Source: Saxidomus purpurata (taxonomy: Eukaryota; Mollusca; Bivalvia; Venerida; Veneridae). From it: a stretch of 64,000 nucleotides of DNA. Where the stretch lies: assembly GCA_022818135.1 (NCBI GenBank), contig JAFMSR010000008.1:33942392-34006391 (forward strand), read 5' to 3'. Under the pieces are notes generated by a model. It ran no database searches. It worked only from the letters and a program-made list of their open reading frames with translations, and was not told the origin of the DNA. A program made the position numbers and the translations under genes. Of this stretch, positions 12,101 through 22,500 are shown one piece after another (within the stretch, counting starts at the first letter, position 1; each line of letters begins with the position of its first letter).

Positions 12101-15100
12101 ACAGTAATGAACATGGTCTTGACTAAGAATACATTCTTACACCTGGTGTAATACAATAGATGGGCAACAATAATGTGAACAATGTATGTAGAGCAACATT
12201 CAATGAAAGCAGAAGCAGTTGTCATTATACCCCCGAAATGAAGTTTAGGGGGGCATATAGGAGTCACCCGGTGGTTGGTCGGGCGGTCAGGCGGTCTGTT
12301 GCATTTTCCTTGTCTGGAGCATAACTTAAAAACTACTGGTTGGAATTCAATACAACTTCATACAATGGTCAAGCACATTGAGAGGAAGTGCAGAGCATAA
12401 GAACCTAAACTCCATCTTGATTAATTACAGAGTTATTGCCCTTTGTTAGTTTTCCTTGTCCGGAAGCATAACTCAAAAACTACTAGTTGGAATTCAATAC
12501 AACTTCATACAATGGTCAAGTTCATTGAGAGGAAGTGCAGTACACAGGAACCATAACTCTTATCTTGACTAATTCCAGAGTTATTGCCCTTCTTTAGTTT
12601 TCCTTGTCCGAAGTATAACTTGAAAACTACTGGTTGGAATTCGCTACAGCTTCATACATTGGTCAAGTACATTGAGAGGAAGTGCAGTGTACAGGAACCA
12701 TAACTCTACTAATTACAGAGTTATTGCCCTTTGTTGATTTTCCTTGTCCGGAGCATAACTTGAAAACTACTGGTTGGAATTCAATACAACTTCATACAAT
12801 GGTCAAGTACATTGAGAGGAAGTGCAGTGCACAAGAACCATAACTCTATCTTGACTAATCACAGAGTTATTGCCCTTTGCTACTTTTCCTTGTCCGGAGT
12901 ATAATTCGAAAATACTGGTTGGAATTTGCTACAGCTTCATACAATGTACAAGCACAATGAGAGGAAGTGCAGTGTTCAAGAACCCTAACTCTATCATGAC
13001 AAATTAAAGAGTTATTGCCAAGAACAATTGATCTCTTTTTTAGTTTTTTTTGCAAAGTATTCTGTTACTATGTACTTCATCAGTTTATAAAGCAGTCTTT
13101 CGGGGGTATTAATCACATTCAGTGATAGGTCTAGTTATGATTTATGACATACAGAAATGGTTCTGGTCCTATGCACACATGGGGCTGTTGTGTTGTTGGG
13201 AAAAAACAGTAATTTGGACTATAGATTTTATTAATAATTCCTGAAATGTCTTCCAAAGATGAGAAAGAAATCACTTGTCAAAGCTGTCAAAGCTGTCAAA
13301 GCTGTCAAAACTTTGTTTGCCAAATGGTTTCATTTCTAAATACATGTTAATAAAGTAAGTTATGAAGTCTGATACTTTATCTTACGAGACATTTTGGGAT
13401 GAAATCAAGGAAAAGACTGGAAAGTAAAAGTAATCTTATATAGCCAAGTGTAGCTGCTTTAGTATTTAAATCCGTTCATTTTCTGTTTTAAGCAGCTATT
13501 GTGATCGCCTGGTGTCGCATGGTAAATTATTAAAAATAGAAATACATGTAAACAGTTTCTTCTCATGAACCAAGGAATGGAATGTCACCAAACTTGCTCT
13601 TAACATATTTGCATTGTCCCCTTTCACAAAGTAGGAAATGGTTCTGGTCCAGTGTACACAAGCTCCATTTTTACTAAAAGTAGAATAACCTTCAAATGGC
13701 TTCTTCTTGGAATGTCACAAAACTTGCTCATTGTCCCTTTTCGAAAAACAGGAAAAGATTCTGGTGTGGTGCACTCTATGTATTGCTGTTACTAAAATAA
13801 AAAGAGGTTTAATATGTATATTTTTTACCACACACTACATTACAGTAATTTAGACTACTGCATAACTATACATAGTATATAGTACTACAGTACTAATCAG
13901 AAGTATAGAGTACTACAGTATTTCACAGTACAGTACAGTACTTTATAGTGCCATAGTGACCAGCACATGAGTGGGGTTATTAATCACTTACAGTGATAGC
14001 TCTTAGTTTTCATTGCTGTCATGTTGTATGAATTTTCTGTATTACAGGAAGAGTTGTCAGAGGCCCTGAAGGATGTACTTGGCTCAATCAAGTTATCAGA
14101 AAGAGGTGTGTTTGTACAGGCTTCAACACTTGGATCCCTTGAAGCTCTTCTAGAGTTTCTTAGAACATCGAAAATACCAGTAAGTATGAAATTTAAACTT
14201 TCCCAACTCTCTCTAGTGTAGCTAGTGACAGACAACATTGAGATAACTTTGGGAGGGGGGTAAAGATACGTTTTTGCTAAAAAAACACAATTTTCTAGTG
14301 TTTTACTTGTTTGCTCAGTAGGTAAATGTGACAAGCTGCATATGACAGTAACTTTAAAGACTACATTGCTTTACTTGTTTACAGTATGCTGGTATTAATA
14401 TTGGACCTGTACACAGAAAAGATATCATGAAAGCTTCTATCATGTTGGAGCATGATACACAGTAAGTACAACAGTTTTACTGAGTTATTACGATGATGAG
14501 AAGACCGCATGAATACACCTGCATAAACTATAAAAATGTATGATGCACAAATACAGGGTTACAAAAGTTTGAAGAGGAAGACTTAGTATGAATTTCAATA
14601 TTTCTACTATTGTAAATGATATATGTATACCCGGGCCTGCTTTACAAAGTAAAGTTGGGGCTATAATTATAGGAATCACACATTGTTGTCCTGTCCATCC
14701 CTGTCCTGTCCAATCCCTGCAGAAACAAAGGCAAGTATGTGTAGGTTTGTACCAAGCTTGCTTTACATTCACAACCTACCATTTCATGTCGGATATGTTT
14801 GTAGATGACACAACATTAACTGCTTTAGGAAACTCAGTACATGAAGTGCACTAGAACCTTCAAGCTGACCTTGACAATGTATATAGATGGTGCAAACAGA
14901 ATGCAATGATACTAAATGCTCAGAAAACCAAAGCCATGTATTGTCTTCTAAAACCGCCAAAGCAACAAACTCATCTGAACCACACCCATACTTGCAAAAC
15001 TGTCCTGTACAATTTTTTAATAATGAAAAATTGCTAGGAGTGTAAGCCGATAATAATCTTTAATGGAAAATGCAAGTAGAACAACACATAAAAAGTGCAA

Positions 15101-18100
15101 CTCACATTTATACCTGTTGCTTAGAATCAATCTAGATCTCCTTACAAGGAAGTTACTCTACAATGCGTACATACTGCCTTATTATACCCCCAAAACGAAG
15201 TTTAGGGGGGTATATAGGAGTCACCCGGTGGTTGGTCGGTCGGTCGGTGCGGTCGGTCGGTGGGCGGTGGGGTCGGGGGCGGTGTTGTTGCATTTTCCTT
15301 GTCCGAGCACATAACTTGAAAAACTACTAGTTGGAATTCAATACAACTTCATACAATGGTCAAGCACATTGATGAGGAAGTGCAGTGCACAAGAACTATA
15401 ACCCATCTTGACAATTACAGAGTTATTGCCCTTTGTTACTTTTCCTTGTCCGGAGCATAACTTGAAAACTACTGGTTGGAATTCAATACAACTTCATACA
15501 ATGGTCAAGCACATTGAGAGGAAGTGCAGTGCACAAGAACCATAACTCCATCTTGACTAATTTTAGAGTTATTGCCCTTTGTTACTTTTCCTTGTCCGAG
15601 CATAAGTTGAAAACTACAAGTTGGAATTCAATATAACTTCATTCAATGGTCAAGCCCATTGAGAGGAAGTGCAGTGCACAAGAACCATAACTCCATCTTG
15701 ACTAATTTCAGAGTTATTTCCCTTTGTTAGTTTTCCTTGTCCGGAGCATAACTTGAAAACTAAAGGTTGGAATTCAATACAATTTCATACAATGATCAAG
15801 CAAACTCAGAGGAAGGCAGTGCACAAGAACCATAACTCTATCTTGAGTATTTACTGAGTTATTGCCCTTTGTTAGTTTTCCTTGTCCAAAGCATAACTTG
15901 AAAACTACAAGTTGGAATTCAATACAACTTCATACAATGGTCAAGCACATTGAGAGGAAGTGCAGTGCACAAGAACCATAACTCCATCTTGACTAATTTT
16001 AGAGTTATTGCCCTTTGTTACTTTTCCTTGTCCGGAGCATAACTTGAAAACTACTAGTTGGAATTCAATACAATTTCATACAATGATCAAGCAAACTCAG
16101 AGGAAGTGCAGTGTACAAGAACTATAACTCTATTTTGAGTATTTACTGAGTTATTGCCCTTTGTTAGTTTTCCTTGTCAGGAGCATAACTTGAAAACTAC
16201 AAGTTGGAATTCAATAAGACTTCATACAATGGTCAAGCACATTGAGAGGAAGTGCAGTGTACAAGAACCATAACTCTATCTTGACAAATTACAGAGTTAT
16301 TGCCAAGAACAATATCTCTTTTTAGTTTGTTTGCAAGGTATTATGTTACTACGAACTTCTTCAGTTTATAAAAGCAGTCTTTTGGGGGTATTAATCACAT
16401 TTAGTGATAGCTCTAGTTTAGACTACTGTTGCACAATTTGGGGCTACTGCAGCAATGAGTTGGTCATAGGTTTGAATAAATTTTTAAAAAGGGCAGCAAG
16501 AATCAGTTTAGACAAAAGCTATGATACTCGCATCTTCTAAATTATTTAGTGAATTAAAATAAATGAAATTTGATAAGTGACTTGTGTATAACAAGAGGCC
16601 CTATATAGCTCACCTGGCATCAGAGAAGAAGAGTTCTAAAGTTTTTCCAATATGAGCCTATACAAAATCAAGAAAACCCCAGGCACTTTTGATCTGAGGG
16701 TCATAATTTAAAAACAATCTTGGTAGAGGTCCACTAGACAATACTACATGCTAAATATCTTAGCTCTAGACCTACCGTTTTCAGAAAGAAATATTTTTTA
16801 AGTTTTTCCTTTTTAAGCATATGTAAAATCAAGTGACCCCAAGGTGGGGTTAATTTTGACCTCTCGGCAGTAGTGGCCATTATTTAACACATGTTTGATA
16901 TTTTGGACCCAATTTTGTGGTTGTGTTAAGTAATAGCGGACCGGTCTCATTTTCGGTACCCGCGATCATTGAAATATAGAAGGCCATGACTGTAAAAAAG
17001 TGGACATATTACTGGGTTGGTCGTATTTTCATTAGGCCAGACTTTACTGTATCTTTTTCAGATATGCTGTGATTTAGCATTTGTTGTTTTATTTCAGATA
17101 CACTGTGATTTAGCACTTGTTGTTTTATTTCAGATGGGCTGTGATATTAGCATTTGTTGTTTTATTTCAGATGGGCTGTGATATTAGCATTTGTTGTTTT
17201 ATTTCAGATGGGCTGTGATTTAGCATTTGTTGTTTTATTTCAGATGGGCTGTGATTTAGCATTTCAGATGGGCTGTGATTTAGCATTTGTTGTTTTATTA
17301 TACCCCCAAAACGAAGTTTAGGGGGGTATATAGGAGTCACCCGGTGGTTGGTCGGTCGGTCGGTCGGTTGGTCGGTCGGTCGGTCGGTCGGTCGGTCGGT
17401 CGGTCGGGCGGTCTGTTGCATTTTCCTTGTCCGGAGCATAACTTGAAAACTACTTGTTGGAATTCAATACAACTTCATACAATGATCAAGCACATTGAGA
17501 GGAAGTGCAGTGCACAAGAACTTACTCCATCTTGACTAATAACAGAGTTATTGCCCTTTGTTACTTTTCCTTGTCCGGAGCATAACTTGAAAACTACTGG
17601 TTGGAATTCAATACAACTTCATACAATGGTCAAGCACATTGAGAGGAAGTGCAGTGCACAAGAACTATAACTCCATCTTGACTAATTACAGAGTTATTGC
17701 CCTTTGTTACTTTTCCTTGTCCGGAGCATAACTTGAAAACTACTGGTTGGAATTCAATACAACTTCATACAATGGTCAAGCACATTGAGAGGAAGTGCAG
17801 TGCAGAAGAACCATAACTCCATCTTGACTAATTACAGAGTTATTGCCCTGTTTTATTTCAGATGGGCTGTGATTTAGCATTTCAGATGGGCTGTGATTTA
17901 GCATTTGTTGTTTTATTTCAGATGGGCTGTGATATTAGCATTTGTTGTTTTATTTCAGATGGGCTGTGATTTAGCATTTGTTGTTTTATTTCAGATGGGC
18001 TGTGATTTAGCATTTGTTGTTTTATTTCAGATGGGCTGTGATATTAGCATTTGATGTTAAAGTGGAACGTGATGCTCAAGAAATGGCAGACGGTTTAGGA

Positions 18101-19213
18101 GTTAGAATATTTACTGCCGACATTATATATCATCTACAAGATGCTTTTATAAAATTCCGTGAAGATCTTAAAAAACAAAAACAAGAGGAATTCAAAAACA
18201 TTGCTGTGTTTCCATGCAAGCTACGTGTATTACCTCAGTATATATTTAACTCAAGAGACCCAATTGTTGTTGGTGTATCAATAGAAGCTGGAATTTTGAA
18301 AAATGGCACACCAATCTGTGTACCCAGTAAAGAGGTAGGATTTACTTTACTTTGTTTCTAGCATTGATTGTGTGGGCTATACAAGGGTCACAGTTGTCAG
18401 ATGATATTTCCTTTCTGAGTATAACTTTCTAGTTGATTGATTCAATAGATTACAAACATACGTTCACTAATATGCTGACCGGCCAAAAAAAAGGCAACTT
18501 AACCTTTGAACTTGAAATTTATGTGCTCGGCAAGATTCAGTTGATACTAGGAGATAAATATTCCGGCACAAATTGAAAAAAGTTTTGAATGAATTATGTC
18601 ATCATAATTTTAAGCAGCTTAATAAGTGAACTTAGCCTGCAATAAGTGGTGAAAAACTGTGTGCTGCCATAGTTCTACAAATGGTAACATATTAAAAGTT
18701 TTGCCTGGTATAGTAGACAACTGGTCACACTGGACACCCTCCCCCAGAAGATAGATTTGCTCTTGTTGATACATACATACATCCCAAATAGCTTGTAAGC
18801 ATGTACTGCTCCTTTACTAAATGACCTAGATTCACTTAACTTCAGTCAAACATTAATTGGGATTAGAAGTTGTGCACCTTGATTTTAGTTTTTATATTGG
18901 ACCAGTCCCACCAGAGTTATGGCCCATGACTTAGTCAAAATTTAAGGCATTCTATACGGCAGGTTTGTGTGACACACTGCTCCTTTACTAAACTGAGTCA
19001 GCAAACTTTACACAAATGTTTATTGAGATCAGAAGCTGTTCAACTAGTTTTTGTGAGCTATTGTGATCGCCAAGTGTCCATCATATGTATGTCTGTTTAC
19101 ATTTGCCTTGTTACTTTAGAGGTCACATTTGACATACAATCTTCATGAAAATTGGTCAGAATGTTTTCAAGCATTTCTAGGTCAAGTTCAAATCTGGGTC
19201 AGATGGGGTAAAA

Positions 19214-19266
<53 letters not shown>

Positions 19267-19383
19267 GTTTGTGTGGGGGGGGGGGGGGGGGGGGGGGGCG
19301 CTCTCTTGGGTTAATTTTTTTTTTTTTTTTTTTGTTTTTTGGTGGGGATTTTTTTTATTTAATATTTTTAAAGGATTTTTTTT

Positions 19384-19417
<34 letters not shown>

Positions 19418-19480
19418 TTTTTTTTTTTTTTTTGGGTTTTTTGGTGGGGGGGGGAACCCCCCCCCCCCCTCTATATAAAA

Positions 19481-19514
<34 letters not shown>

Positions 19515-22500
19515 GGGGGTTTTCTTCAATGATATTTTTTGAAAATAAAATATTTAAAATATATTTTTTGATAATTCTTTTTTCGAAAATTGTTCTTGCT
19601 TCATCAGTCATCCACATAAATGGGTTAGAATGTGGATGGTCTACAGTTTACCCCTACACTTACAAAAAGTAAGGGAAAAATTTAAATATACCACCAGATG
19701 GTGTTTGCTCTCTTGTATTATCAGTAAGCTTTTCTGTTGTTTTTTTACAGTTTGTATTCCTTGGCATAGTGAATAGTATAGAAATAAATCATAAACATGT
19801 GGACATTGCTCGTAAAGGACAAGAAGTTTGTGTAAAGATAGAGAATGTCCCAAGTGAGACACCAAAATTATATGGACGTCATTTTGATCATACAGACATC
19901 CTGACTAGTCGGGTAAGTAAATAGTCGACTTTCTTAGTCCTTAGTCCTTAGTCATGCCATTTTCAGCTGAGTGCTCTCACGGTAAGCATTTCTCACTGTC
20001 CTTTGACACTGTTAAAACTCCATAGCAGCGTGGGAAGGGGGGGGGGGGGGATAACAAAGTATTCATTAATAGCTAAAAACAAAACAATGTGCACTTGAGT
20101 TGTTAATTTCAGTCTCCATATATCAATACATATTTTCTATAGGTGCCAAATATACAGGAAATATACACAAACCTAACTGAAAATAGAATATTGTTTATCA
20201 TTTCTCTCCAGGAAATCTCCACTGACCTGATTTATATGTCTACTATAGAGGTCACAAATAAACAAATGTATACAGTCTGCAGAGTATTGTAAAAAAAAAT
20301 TGAAATTCTTTAGTTAGCATTATTATGTGCTAACAGGAAAATGGTACATTATTACAGTATAAGCTAACACGATATTGGGATGTGAGAAGTTAGATGACCC
20401 TAATTATAGTCGTACTGTGCTGCACATAGTGGCTGCTAGAATAAAAAAAATACTATACCTGACAGGAAATCACGAAGTGCTCAAAGGTGGGCTATTGTGA
20501 TTGCCTGGTGTCCCTCGTCTTTATAAACCAAACTTAATCTAGGTTGAGTTCAAATATGGGTCATTTGGGGTCAAAAACTAGATCACACAGTCAAATCATA
20601 GAAAAACCTTGGGTGTGCAATAGAGGTTGCATTTTTCACTGGATCTTCATGAACTTAGTCAGTATAACTGCCTTGATAGAATCTAGGTTGAGTTTGAATA
20701 TGGGTCAATTGGGGTCAAAAACTAGGTCATAGGGTCAAATCATAGAAAAACCTTGTGTATGCAATAGAGGTTGCATTTTTTATTGGAATTTTAGTGCACC
20801 TGGCACTATGTGCCAGATTGAGCTTTTCTGATGGATGATTGTCCGTCCGCCTCCGTCCTTCGTTCGTCAACATTTTGCTTCTAAAGACATCTCCTCTAAA
20901 ACCACTGGGCCAATGTTGATAAAACTTGGCAGGGATGTACCTTGCATGAAGCTCTACCAAAAGTGTTCAAAGACTTCCATTCCATGGTTGCTATGGCAAC
21001 AAGTAGGAAAAACTTTTGAAATCTTCTTCTCTGAAACCACATGGCCTAAAGCTTAGATATTTAGCATGTAGCATTGCCTAGTGGACCACTATCAAGATTG
21101 TTCAAATTATGACCCCTGGGTCAAAATTGACCCTGCCCAAGGGGTTTCTTGATTTCACATTGGCTAATAGAGGAAAAACTTATAAAGTCTTTTACTCTGA
21201 TTGAAACTGCAAGGCATAAAGCTTAGATATTTAACATGTAATATTGCCAATAAAAGCTCTTCAAAAATGAAAAGGTAAAAAAAAATGCAGTAATTTGACA
21301 GAATTTTGCCTATTTGACATATTTTAATGCTGGGACAAATTGCCTGAGGTCCAAACTTGGTGTATAATACGCACCTAACCTGGGTTAAAATGTGTACATT
21401 CTGTATTACATTCAAGTTTCTGCAGTAAAGCGACTTGCAGACCTTGATGGCTCAGACCACCGATACCTCAAACTAAAATTGCTGTCCCTTCAAGTTGGAG
21501 TGAATGAAGTTTAACTGTAGTATATAATATATACTAGTAGCTGCTTTTTTGTCAGGAGCCACTGACAATATTTTCAGCATGTTCCAATGCAGCGATTTTT
21601 CATGGAGTTACTGCACTTTGATTACTTTTTCACACACCTTCATGTGCCCACCACAGGCTTGAATCCAACAATCTTTTTTCTGGTGCAGTGATTATTCATT
21701 GGATAAATGACCTTTCATACTAAATGGCCACCTTCCACACAAAAACATTCTCTAGGCAAGGGGATTGGCCATGTCAGCAAGGCTCTTGTTCAAATAGCAC
21801 AGCTTTGATGTACCTGAAAGCCATTTAAAAGTCATTAAATGATGCCTTTATAACCTTAAAACACCCAAACAGGGATGATAGTCATTCCAAACATAGAAAT
21901 ACCTACACTTTTGTAATAGATTCTTAATAAAAGAAAGTGCAGCACCTGCCATAGGTACCTTAGCTACTATATGAACTATCTAGTCCAGTACCTGCCATAG
22001 GTACCTTAGCTACTATATGAACTATCTAGTCCAGCACCTGCCATAGGTACCTTAGCTACTGTATGAACTATCTAGTCCAGCACCTGCCATAGGTACCCTA
22101 GCTACTGTATGAACTATCTAGTCCAGCACCTGCCATAGGTACCCTAGCTACTGTATGAACTATCTAGTCCAGCATCTGCCATAGGTACCCTAGCTACTAT
22201 ATGAACTATCTACTCCAGCACCTGCCATAGGTACCCTAGCTACTATATGAACTATCTAGTCCAGCACCTGCCATAGGTACCCAAGCTACTATATGAACTA
22301 TCTACTCCAGCACCTGCCATAGGTACCCTAGCTACTATATGAACTATCTACTCCAGCACCTGCCATAGGTATCCTAGCTACTATATGAACTATCTAGTCC
22401 AGCACCTGCCATAGGTACCCTAGCTACTATATGAACTATCTACTCCAGCACCTGCCATAGGTACCCTAGCTACTATATGAACTATCTAGTCCAGCACCTG

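Noticed and set aside
16331..16540. 69-codon ORF as a complete small gene
   Set aside because: Its first part is the P1 trailer and its second part is the resumed reverse transcriptase relic; it is a chimera created by the insertion.
17167..17535. ORFs with RPTDRPTD or VGRSVGRS repeats
   Set aside because: These are translations of the (GGTC)n simple repeat in the P1 leader.
19129..19672. ORFs of 61-133 codons rich in Phe, Gly and Pro
   Set aside because: They are translations of homopolymer runs that are likely assembly errors.
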